From the NCBI GenBank assembly GCA_004380135.1, contig QXCR01000042.1:62001-126000 (forward strand): DNA of 64,000 nt, written 5' to 3'. Below the pieces are notes generated by a model. The model had not been told where the DNA came from and made no database searches. It saw only the letters and a list, made by a program, of their open reading frames with translations. Every line of letters starts with the position of its first letter. The stretch's first letter is position 1. This document shows, in pieces, positions 53,647 through 64,000 of this stretch. Position numbers and translations under genes: made by a program. The stretch is from Stemphylium vesicarium (taxonomy: Eukaryota > Ascomycota > Dothideomycetes > Pleosporales > Pleosporaceae).

Positions 53647-56600
53647 ATGTATCCTCGACTGCAGTCGACGGTCCGAAACGTCTGCCTGCGATGTCAATGG
53701 CGTCTCGTCAACCAGCGTGGGAGCATTTCCCAGCCCATAATTCGCCGTCAACTCTCTACCATAAAAGTTCCGCGAACATCTGTACGGTCGATGCACGCCA
53801 CTGCACATGTACGCAACCACCATGCCCTGTATTTGAACTGGAGAGAATTGACATCTAACTAAATCACAGCGCTCACAACTGTCATCTGAGCCAGTCGCTC
53901 CTTCCGCAACTCTCGATCCGACCCTCCTTCCACGCCCGCAAAATACTGCCATCCGGACTCACTTAGAACAGTGGCAACACCTCTATGGAGGACCGACCGA
54001 AGAGGGACTAGTCGCATTCGAGAACTATCCCGCTCGCGACCAAGTCCAGAATGTCATTTCCAAACTATCGTCCTCGTTCAAGGCCGACGAAGAAACTGAA
54101 ACAGTCGAATGGAACAATGCCGAAGATGAGCACGGTGAAGAGCTGATCACCATTGGCCTTTTCCTGAAGCCTGGCGATGTGGTTGAGCTCTTTCAGCCTG
54201 GCCGTGAGCCCGTGCTTGCCGTTTTCGTTCAGCAATTAGAGCACGACAGCCAGTTCTTCTCCGTCAACGGCAGGTGGGCACATTCTGCCCTGACCAGGGT
54301 CACCTTCGCTATCCAAGACTGCATCGACCCTGCCCTCGTGCAGCGCTTGATACCCTTCATGCCTACAAGTCCTTCCAAAGCAAACCCCAAAGGTGAAGTC
54401 CACGTCCCGAGAGATCTTGCGGCTCCTGTCATAGCCGCCTTGGAGCAGATGACGTATGAAGCAGAGCGCGTCTACCGTACAAATGCCCCCATTCTCGACA
54501 CTGCCTACACACAGCTGGCCGACGCCAAAAGGACGCGCATGATGACACTGTCTCAGATTGCTAAGACATTACTCGCGGATGGAGATCGAGCATGGAAACC
54601 TTCGCCAGCAGCGCTGCTAGCTGTACGCAAAGCACTCAACCACAATGAGTACCGCTTCCGCTCCGACTCGCGCAGTCATAGACTGACCAATGTCTTCGCC
54701 ATTCGACCCAAGACCGACGCCAAGGTCGTCGAGCTTGTGCATGAATGGATCAGGGAATACCGGGAATCTCTTGCCTCATCTGTGGACAAGTCACAGAAGA
54801 AAACACCGCCGCCCACGAAAGGCGCCACTTATGTCAAAGATTTCATAGAAAAGGCCCGCAGAATCATTGCAATCAGTCGAGAGCATCGTGAGCCAGAGTA
54901 TGGCGGCTTAGGCCCCACTATGGCCTCGAAACAAAGCGGTCCCCATATCAAAATCACATGGGGGGAGACATTCACGTATCCCGACCAGCAAATTATCAAT
55001 TTCCTGCAAGCGTGGGCACTCCCCGATCAGTTCTTGGGTATGGCTGGTCTACATGCTGCTTGTGCCAGCCTGATCTCAGCGACGGGATGCTACGGCCCAG
55101 GCGTAATCCGTGATGATAGAGATCCCGATCCTAGTTTAAGCAATAGCAATCGTGCAACCGGGTTGCTGTTCCTGCAGGAAATTGGCGTCATATCACCACA
55201 TGAGAACCGCGTTTTCTACGATGAGCAACTGATGCTCCCCACTGTCCGCCAATCGCGCAACGTTCAATTGCTCAAAACTAAGGCGGATCTCACGAGAAAG
55301 AATCCCGACTTCCGGGACTCCATGGCAGATTTGCGCCGGGACTGGGGTATCACAACAGTTTATTGCATTGATGATGCCAATGCCAAAGAAATCGACGACG
55401 GTATTTCCATTGAACGAGTCAAGGGTTCGACTACCGAATTCTGGGTTCATATTCACGTGGCCAATCCGACGGCGTTTTTCGATAAGACTCACACTCTATC
55501 TGGACTTGCTGCACATATGACCGAGACAGTTTACACTCCTGAGCGAACGTATCCCATGCTTCCCAGCTGGGCCGCCCAGGAGCACTTTAGTATCGACCGT
55601 AATCGCCCGGTCCTCACCTTTAGTTCTCGCGTCGACAGTGTGGGTAGCGTACTGGAGACCAAGATTCAGCCGGGCATCGTCCGAAACGTTGTCAGTATCA
55701 CTCCTTCCGAGCTGGCTACTCTTCTAGGCGATGAAACCGTCCCTAATGTGCAACGGTTTGTCGTGGGCGGCGAGGTACCACGCCGCGAGGAAAGACCACT
55801 TCCACAAATCTCTTCGACCCAGCTGCAGGAGCTACGTGATATGCATGCTGTGGCACGAGCTTTGTGGGAGCAGCGTAGAGCTGCTGGCGGCATTCGCATC
55901 GCTTCGAACGACATCCGCGTGCACGTCTACGAAAGCACCCTCGAATCTGGCCTGACTTGGCATTCGCCTTCAATTGAACGAGCACGTCTCATCCAGGGAG
56001 ACCCCATCATCGAATACATCAACACTCGACCAAAGGAGATCATGCCGCTAAATGTTGGACCCAAGAATATTGTTGAGGAGATGATGATGCTGGCTGGCCA
56101 GACGGCTGCAGAATGGTGTACTGAGCGGAACATTCCTGTCATGTACAGAGGTACAGTTGCGCCACCATCCCGTGGAGAATTATCGATAGAAGAGCTCCAG
56201 GCTCTTGTGCAAACATCCCGTGAAGAGCACGGAACCGTACCTGAACATCTGGCCCTACGGCTGATGAGAGCCAGGGGCAGAGCCATTACACATTCTTCCC
56301 AGCTGCCACATAAGATTATTGGAGTCCCCGGCTACGTTAAGGTCACCAGTCCCTTACGTCGTTTCAGCGACATGATTGCGCATTGGCAAATCGAAGCTGC
56401 CGTACGATACGAGGCGCAAACCGGCAAGCAATTTGACGGATCAAAGAACTCTTCTGGGCCAAGAGGCGTGCTTCCCTTTTCTTCGCGACAGATGCAGGAG
56501 TCGATCGTCACACTGACACCCCGAGAGCGTATCATATCCATAGCTAAACGGGACTCAACATTGTTCTGGGCTTCTATGGCCTTTCTTCGAGCTTTCAAAT

Positions 56601-56839
56601 ACAAAGAGGCACCTTTACCTGAAGTGTTCAATTTTCGGGTTCGACATGTTCCAGAAGGTCGGCATCTTTTGACCGGCCACCTACATGGTTATGGGATTAC
56701 AGCTTCCATGGTACAAAATGGCGTCGTCCAAGAAGGAGAAGAGTGGGAGGTAACTCTGGAGAGAGTGGAATTATTTGCGAGAAATCTCATGGTGAAGCCT
56801 GTGCGCCTTTTGGGCCGCGTGGAAGATAATCTTGCTTAA
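53647..56839 (+). CDS. cyt-4: mitochondrial RNB exoribonuclease (CYT-4/Dss1-like)
   Basis: Exons 53647-53808 and 53870-56839 encode about 1043 residues. The first exon is an Arg-rich presequence (MYPRLQSTVRNVCLRCQWRL to SMHATAH) without acidic residues, as for mitochondrial import. The 61-nt intron has GTACGC, TCTAACTAA and CACAG. The RNB catalytic domain is marked by YCIDDANAKEIDDGIS, the acidic cluster that binds Mg2+, then VHIHVANPTAF, YTPERTYPMLPSWAA, GTVAPPSRGELS and TSPLRRFSDMIAHWQIEAA near the end. This fits the 3'-5' exoribonuclease of the mitochondrial degradosome (yeast Dss1/Msu1, Neurospora CYT-4), which degrades and processes mitochondrial RNA. The active acidic residues are all present. 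Confidence 0.94.
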
Positions 56840-57836
56840 AAGCCAGCGAAATCGTCTAAAAACAATAGCCAGTTCAAAACAGTCGAAGAATGCCTCTCGG
56901 TTGACTTGGTACTGATATGTTTGAGGGGCCTGATGCGCAAAACGCTTTCCATACCATGTGGCAACAGGTCATTTAGGCGCATCGGAACGGAACACGTGAA
57001 TGACGATCGGGGGCAATCTCAACAAGCTGCTGGATTCCAACTGGCCTGTCCTAGCAACACAGACATTGTGTGCTAACTGACGGACGACTTGCAGTGAAAA
57101 CCAGCCAGGCTGCGAGAACGGGCCACCATTTGCCTGGCTTTAGCGTACACCAACACATGTCCATGCAAGCCACACATGCACTCACGGAGGACAATCTAAT
57201 GCGGATGTAGATCTGCTGGTGTCAAGATCGTGACGTCCGCTCGGTTTTGGCAGTAGATGAGTAGCACGGTAAAGAACCCGGTTGGTCGGTTATGCACGAG
57301 CGCATGGACAAGGTAGGGTGGGAGACCCAGAGGCTCGGGCCGCGAGAAACGCGCCAGATCTATGCGCCCCCTCAAGCATCGTGTAATATTCCGATGGCCC
57401 CTTCAATCAGCTTGGCGATATCCTTGTACAACAGCGCCACGGTGTCGGACGAGAGTTAGCGTACGCACAATGCGACACGGCTGATTCGGCAGTTCGAATT
57501 TGGGTGAAAGCCCACCATAATCATTGCTAGCGCCACTTTGCTCCTCCAATTGTTTTCAGCCCGCAGCCCCCAAAGTGAGGCTTTGAATTCGCCTCTACTG
57601 ATCACGAAATCCGACCGCATTAAAATCGTTCAAGGCGTCTCCCCGCGGCAGATGAACAAAATGACCACCGACTGAGGTGGTTGCAGTTCCCATGCATGAT
57701 TTAATTCCTTATCGTTTCATACATCTACAACGCTCTATAGATTTACAGCGCACCAGTATTAAGAAAGCGGTGGTCTTAGTGCTTCGCAATCGATTTATCT
57801 ATCTGTTGTCATATCTATTAAGGATACCTCAATACC
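56840..57836. other. intergenic
   Basis: About 1 kb without a recognisable gene between the exonuclease stop and the second zinc-cluster gene. The stretch 57600-57836 is A/T-richer and probably contains the promoter and leader of the latter. Confidence 0.55.
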
Positions 57837-60800
57837 ATGGCGGAGGTGTCATTCCAGCGTGCACACACTTATCAAGAGCAACTCACTAGCAGAGTTCCAA
57901 CCAGTCGGAGGAAGCAACAACCGCAACAACAACGCCAACTCCTTTCTTGTACCAAGTGCAGAGAGCGGAAAGTGAAGGTCAGACTCCCTTGCAACTTCTC
58001 ACTTTCTCTTAATCCGGCCCGTTTGCACAAGGCTTGCTTTGAGTCGCCCAATCGAATATTATGTGAAGCTGACCAGTTCCAGTGTGATCGCACGAAGCCA
58101 TGTTCAGCATGTTGCGCCCGTGGCTCTCCTCGCGACTGTCACTTTGTAGCCGAAGACGGAAATTACACGCCAATACAGCAGAGTTACGAGCTGCGCAAAC
58201 TTCGCGCTGAGAACCTTCGTCTCAAAGAACGATTCCGGGCATTGAAGATACCTATTGATGAAGGCGAATCTGACGAAGCTGGATCTCCCGACTCTCAGGT
58301 GGGCGAAAAGCTCAGTCCTGCGCAGAAACGGCGCTCCACGAAGCAGAAGCGCTTTCAGAGCTCTGATTGGCAAGACAGCATCTATTTCGGTTCGCCTGGA
58401 TTAGCCACTGTCATTAGTGATGTATGTGTTATCTATATCCTTCTAGGCCGATACTGACATTCCAAGTTTGCTTCGTTGAACATGGACGACAGTGCAACAC
58501 TATCTCACGCCATGCCTCGTCCCATAGAACTGTTCGCCCCGAGAAGTTCACCGGCATATGCATTCGCGACACTCTTCAGTGCCTCTCCAGACGAATGCGT
58601 CCCGCAACTACTCAGCTGTCTACCTGCGAAGCCAGAGCTGCTGGAGTATATGGACACTTTTGAGCAGTGCGTCAGCGCTCAAATGCCCGTGCAACTATCG
58701 AGAAATGAAGTAGAGCGCTTCCTGGCCGATGCGAGAGCCAATTCTCAGTCTTGTCCGGCCATGCTAGCACTACTATTAGCAGTGATTGCTCTGGGCGCCC
58801 AGCACGCAGTTTGGGACAAGAACGGCGAGATCGATGCCGCCAAAATGGAGACGGAGGCACAAAAGGGCAATGTCTATAGTAAGTTGGCTAAAACCTTAAT
58901 TATCAAAGCTTACATTATGTCCAGTCACTGCAGCAATGCAGGCATTGCGATTGGCCTCGTTCTTGCACAAGCCATCTCTGATAGCTATCCAAGCACTCAT
59001 CTTGCTCGGAAAATACTTGACCAACAGTGGACGCTTCCTAGATGCCTTTACACTTTTCGGCGTTACTATTAGATCAGCTCATTCCATTGGTCTACATTGT
59101 CATCCCAAGTATCTTGACCCTTCTCCCCCCACCCAAATTAGCCTTGTCATACGACAAAAGATTTGGTGGTACATGCTACGACTTGACGAAGAGTACTCGA
59201 TGACCTTTGGACGACCACTAGGGATTAGCGGTATCGGAACTTGTTGCTGGCCTCAGGAGCTCACCACAGACCCAATCGTTCTGCGTTTTGGCGATTTTAT
59301 GATGCAGTTCACCGTTCTGGCAAGGCAGATACTGAGCAGCGATCGTCTCACGGACCTTCGGATCGATGACTTCACAGATTCACTACGAGGCTTGCTCGAC
59401 ACTCTTCCTGAGATGCTTCAGTTTCATACCTCTTCGGACTATCCAAATAACACATTGCCACACGATTCCTGGCCGTTAAGGATCATGGCTGCTGGTACGT
59501 TGATTCTTACTCCCATTGCTTTGGTTGCCTGCCCGCACGAACTATGAATACATGGTGTAGGCATCTATGATGTGATACATTTGGTTATTCCTGGCTGCAG
59601 CTCCTTCACGCCGAGTCTATCCAGATTTCGCTATCTACACATCAACCCCAGATCCCCAGCAAATCTACTCACAACATGCAGTCTATCATTGTAAGACTCA
59701 CACCTATCTTATCCTCCTCAATCGCCAGCGTACACAAGACGCGACCTTTTCCGACCCACATATCAATACAAGCGCGATGCCATCTTTTAGGCCTATAAAC
59801 CGAACTTCTTCCAACCAGTCATCACTAACGCCACCAACACAATCTTCAATTCGGGGCCGTGCCAGAGTAATTGCCTCATCGGAAGAGATACTTTCTGTTT
59901 TCTTCTTCTTCTACCAGAGACAGCCATCGGCCCTTATCGACTGGTCGCTAGGACAACAGGCTTTCAACAGCTGTATGCTCCTTCTACTGGACGCGATAGA
60001 ATGCCAGGAAATCACCGCGGGAGCTTCGACAGCCGAACACGCCTTTGCCATTTTCCAGGAGCTAAACGAAAATAAAGCCCACAAACTTGCGCGCTACGCC
60101 GTCGAAAAACTCAGTTGGGGCTTGCAAAGGTTGTACGAGATTGTTGCACCATCGCCCTATGGTATTCAGGCACACGGTCAGCAAGGGTACCACACATTGA
60201 TGCAGGGTGCAAAGCAGAATGAGGCAACACGAGCTGCGGGCACAATGGAAAGTGTGATGGGTCATACCGGGATGCAGCTCTTGGAGGATTGTGGCTTACA
60301 GGGCTCTGTTCGGGAGTCTTTCGCTCCCATGACTTGGAGTGCACTGGGCCAGCCCACGGATTCCACGAGGAGTCGCGGAAACCGACCACACCATGCAAGA
60401 GCCGAGGAAAAGAGCGTGACAGATCCACGGGCACATGGCGAGGACACCAAAAAATTTCGATCAGCAGACGTTGCGCAAGACTCGAACAGATCGACCACGC
60501 GGTGTTCAGCGCCCGTACGATACGCGACGCCGTCCGATGATGATCGCATGCAGCCACACAGTTACACGGCTCCAACCTCGCCCACAGATTTTCCGAGACC
60601 AGACAACCGGCACTTGGAAGCATCTACAAGAGACGATCAAGGGTGGCAAGACAATTGTAGTCGTGAAGGAGATCGTCCGCTGCATTGCAGCGCTCAATGG
60701 CAAGGTGAGGCGGCAACGCACTCGGCAGTCACTTTTGATCGCAAAGGTCGGGAGCACGAGGCGTTCCCGACCGCATACGAAGAAGAAGATCGGCACGCAG

Positions 60801-61312
60801 ACCCGTCCATCACAGCGATGAACCCACCGTATATTCCACCCGTATCGCAGCGACACAACTCTTGTCCAGTACTCTCCCATATGGTTCCGGCTCCTACCGT
60901 TCCTCGGTCAACTCAGTCGTCAAACAGCAATGTCGACAGACCAGCTGCAACCCAAAGGCCGCATAAACCGCCGCCAGACGCTCCGATCATAGCATCACCA
61001 CAAGGGTCAAAGACGAGTAACAGCCGCCCCTTTCGCCAGGCTAATACCCAGCGTCCTTCTCACATGGGTGACTTCTTTGGCTCGACCGCTTCCATTGGCG
61101 GACATGCAGCACACCCTCTAATGTCTAGCATTGCAGAGGTTCCGCTAGGATTTCCGGCAACCACTCACCCGATGTACCCTAGGCAGCAGGATCAGTTTGG
61201 TTTTCACCACCCCACGCATCCTTCGAACACCACAGCGCATTCGCTGCTGACACCTCTGGCGGAAAGTATGAACATGGATGATTGGGCAAGATACGATGGC
61301 GGTAGGAGCTAG
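57837..61312 (+). CDS. Zn2Cys6 transcription factor with fungal_trans domain
   Basis: Five exons (57837-57977, 58083-58421, 58467-58878, 58925-59494, 59601-61312) encode about 1057 residues. The first intron (105 nt) interrupts the zinc cluster; splicing joins CTKCRERKVK to CDRTKPCSACC, giving C-x2-C-x6-C-x5-C-x2-C-x8-C. A coiled coil (LRKLRAENLRLKERFRALK) follows. The middle region has GRFLDAFTLFGVTIRSAHSIGLH and WWYMLRLDEEYSMTFGRPLGI, diagnostic of the fungal-specific regulator domain. Exon 5 starts PSRRVYPDF and ends in ~380 residues of low-complexity Ser/Thr/Pro/His-rich sequence to MNMDDWARYDGG, which may hold the activation domain. Nuclear; target pathway unknown. The exon 4/5 junction is the least certain, since intron 4 is 106 nt and a short extra exon could hide there. 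Confidence 0.88.
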
Positions 61313-64000
61313 AGGAATGAGGGGGACTCATGTACTGCTTCTGTATTTGCTTTGTAAAGATCTTTCTCTTTTGTAGCGGGGATTTGTAGCGTAGCTAGTA
61401 ACACGATTGCAAGACGAGAAATATTTGAAATCATCCGTATCAAGCCTGATCGCAAAACGCCAGCGTCTTGGGGATGCCCCCCTGCTTTTTCTGATGGTCT
61501 GGAATGTCGTCATCCGTGAGTCAGCCACGCCAAGGTCCCGTTCCTAACAGCGACACCGCGCTACGCCGACTCTCCCTCCCGAGGCACTATTCTGCTTCAT
61601 TTTTCTTTTCAGGCAACGCTCAAGTTGGCCCATCCTCAGACTTCAGGCCTGATTCACGGACGGAAAGCCAATATGAGCCTTTGATCAAGCCATACCATCT
61701 TGCGTGCATGCTTGGTTTTGTGTGGCTGCTGCCAATGCTACTGGGGTCTACGGGAGCTGAATCGAAGTGGTTGGAAGAGGGATTTCTTAGCTCAGAAAAC
61801 AGCGCGAGGGTAAGATGAAAGCGGAGACGTCCCGCTGGCTCATCCCGTGATGCGGGCCGCGGCGAGCATCATCTGGTCTAACATTTGTCTCTCCCGTCTA
61901 GCCCCACCGCCAATGCACCCACCCTTGTATGTAACAAGACATCAGCCTGCATACGCCCCATATCACCTTGCGTACCAATGGTCTGGGTGACAGGCGGCAG
62001 GACAGGAGGTTCTGGATCGATGCTCCTTGTACGGAAAGAATATTTGCACCGGTAAGCGCATGGCGTGTCGCACAACATCAGCTATGAGGCAAAGGAAGCA
62101 TCGTCAGTTTCATTCTTCTCAAGGCCTCATCGCTACGCCACTGAAATCGCGCACGATACAGGCGCCAGGGCGACCAATCTAACGGATTATCCACCCTAGC
62201 CGTTGTTGACAGAGGCTTGCAACCACCCAGATTCGCGAGGACTAGCGGCGTCCACGATATCGTGCCTTAGTCCGCACGAGGCAAGCACGTTGAGCCTCAC
62301 TAAGCATCGATTTTCACCGCATCTGTGCAGATCAAGGTCATAGTGGGAATTTACCAGGATCAGATGCTACTCTGTGGTTGGCGCTTGCTTTCTCCATGCC
62401 TAGCGCTGCATCTCGCGACCTCCATCCCACGACAACAATCAAAACAATCTCACCGCGCAATCGTATCGTCATCGAAGATATCAGAACCAGTGGGTCGGTA
62501 ACCCGCCAAGACTGCAAACAAAGGCTACACCTCTCCCATTGACCACAATGCGCGTAAGGGTTGCTTTTGCGCTCTGGTCCGCAGTCTCACAGGAAGCTTA
62601 GCCCATGCACCTTTTGCCCAGATGCAATTGGCTGCGGAAATCGAACCGAGACATCACTGGGAACCAGTCGGTGTCGATGCCCATTCTCTGCAGCCTCTTG
62701 CGCTCGAGTGGTGGTTACGCAATACCGGCTTTTCCTTGAAGACTGCATCCATGATTGAACTGAACTCGATGTACAAGTAGCCCATTTCGTTTCACATTCC
62801 ATTGCATCGGGATCTTGCGAAGTAACGTTTGCCCATCGCTCCGGATGCATCCTTTTCCGAAACACTGAGGGGTTGGGCATCACGACACGTGAACATGGCT
62901 GCATTACTGTGGCGTCGTAACATCACATCCGACTCCTGAATACGATCGGTGTTGGTAGATTCTGTTCGGAGCTGCAAGATCCTACACTGTCGCTTTCAAT
63001 GCCGCTTTCTCCATGTGAAAATGGCGTGAGGATTGCATCCCTAATATATGGTCAACGGTGTGAGTTGCGCAGCAGCATCTCAATCACATCAGCCAAAGCG
63101 GCACATATCATGGCGTGGGGGATATCTTACAAATTTCTCATGGCTAAGCAGCACTGCAGTCACAGCCGCGAGCACCGTTACCGTTCTCGAGAGGAGCAAC
63201 TTCTTTTCTCTTCAGATCAATATCTTTGTACCTGCGGGTCGTTGGGAGATACTCTTCACTTGGATTCCAAGGTCCTCGACCCACACAATCGAACCAAGAT
63301 ACCGATTGTATGGTTGCCGCGCCCTCTTCCAGTACCACGTTGATGGTGCGCAATGCCGCATAAGATATCACCGACGCGGGAGTCATGTCAACCTGGCTCC
63401 TCACATCCGTCACCGATGATCACACATCTCGAGTAACATTGCAGCGAGGAAGCTTGTTTAGCCAATATGCTGTCAGCAAGTATCTGCTCTAGATCTTCTC
63501 CCAACACCATGGTCCTGGGTCGCCTTTTGAACCCGGCAGTTGTTGGCTACTACACCGCTATCCGATGGTCGGCTCGATCTTGCATGGCCTCCATCGTGAA
63601 GCAGGCTGGAGGGGACTTGATCGGACCGGAGTGTTCGACGGGGTACGATGGGAGATCTGGTCGGTGGTTGCGTTCCTCGGTTTTGCGCAGGACCCTATGC
63701 GAGACTTGCGTTTTGTCTGGATAACATATCGAAGTCTCTGCTTTGCTACAAACGTCTGCTTTTCCATCCAGAATTTATCGCCAGGTTTTGATCATGGCCG
63801 GGAAAGACCCCGGACCTTTCGCGATGATCAGTCTGTTGTGTGGTGCCGACAATTTCGACACGGGGACTGAGAATGGTATTGGGCGACATATTGCTGCTTG
63901 CTCAAAGCAACGTAGGTTTGCCATCGCACGCAGAATTTTCTTTGTACAACACAGTTCATATCTTGGTTAAAGTAACGGCATCTCGCATCATCATTTTACC
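61313..64000. other. right-edge 2.7 kb without a recognised gene
   Basis: Many overlapping short frames on both strands but none with a family signature. A 104-codon ATG frame (61504-61818) contains one hydrophobic stretch (HLACMLGFVWLLPMLLG) and a 101-codon frame (63565-63870) is partly protein-like (GFAQDPMRDLRFVWITYRS), neither supported by splice-consistent neighbours. If a gene extends beyond 64000 its 5' or 3' part could lie here. Confidence 0.45.

Noticed and set aside
61504..61818. 104-codon plus-strand frame with one hydrophobic stretch
   Set aside because: No family, no signal peptide at the start, no spliced continuation seen.
63565..63870. 101-codon plus-strand frame near the right edge
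   Set aside because: Protein-like only in part and not extendable with confidence; may belong to a gene beyond the window.
1..64000. tRNA, rRNA, CRISPR and transposon signals
   Set aside because: I looked for T-loop-like GTTCGAA contexts, direct-repeat arrays, LTR/TIR pairs and transposase motifs; the few T-loop-like matches had no cloverleaf and nothing else was found.

Overview
The window is a piece of a filamentous ascomycete nuclear genome. The evidence is one-gene transcription units on both strands, short introns (mostly 44-105 nt) with GTRNGY donors, CTAAC/CTGAC-like branch points and YAG acceptors, two fungal Zn2Cys6 regulators, a GH43 enzyme, an MFS sugar transporter, a CALB-type lipase and a Pth11-like rhodopsin-domain protein. 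A plant-associated Dothideomycete (Pleosporales-like) is my guess from gene style; no species call can be made from sequence alone. All gene models were built by eye from reading frames and splice signals.

Layout. 1-6 kb: a U2AF small subunit, a tail-anchored Ser/Pro-rich protein and a DUF3605 protein. 6-17 kb: HMG-CoA reductase, an Srk1/Rck2-type stress kinase and a SET-domain protein. 17-22 kb: a divergent pair of sugar transporter and intracellular GH43 glycosidase, probably one uptake-and-hydrolysis unit. 22-32 kb: a rhodopsin-domain membrane protein, a cytochrome P450 with an HSL-type hydrolase beside it, an orphan phosphoribosyltransferase-like protein and a membrane protein of unknown function. 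32-36 kb: a secreted His-brace (LPMO-like) protein convergent with a mitochondrial malic enzyme.

36-47 kb is gene-poor and is the most interesting part. It holds a three-exon gene for a small secreted protein with eight cysteines that no long reading frame reveals (37731-38143), a related cysteine-rich last exon 1.5 kb upstream without a recognisable start, a degenerate ~115 bp repeat between them, a broken gene at 38.5-39.0 kb, a secreted lipase, a 2.4 kb gene desert, an unsettled small gene, and a decayed but intron-retaining copy of glutamine-dependent NAD+ synthetase with several stops and a frameshift.

47-64 kb: an NmrA-like protein convergent with a large Zn2Cys6 regulator, the molybdopterin synthase small subunit divergent from a mitochondrial RNB exoribonuclease (CYT-4/Dss1 type), a second Zn2Cys6 regulator with five exons, and 2.7 kb in which I see no gene. 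Housekeeping genes (U2AF, HMGR, kinase, malic enzyme, CYT-4, MOCS2A) are interleaved with accessory genes (P450, hydrolase, His-brace protein, cysteine-rich proteins, lipase).
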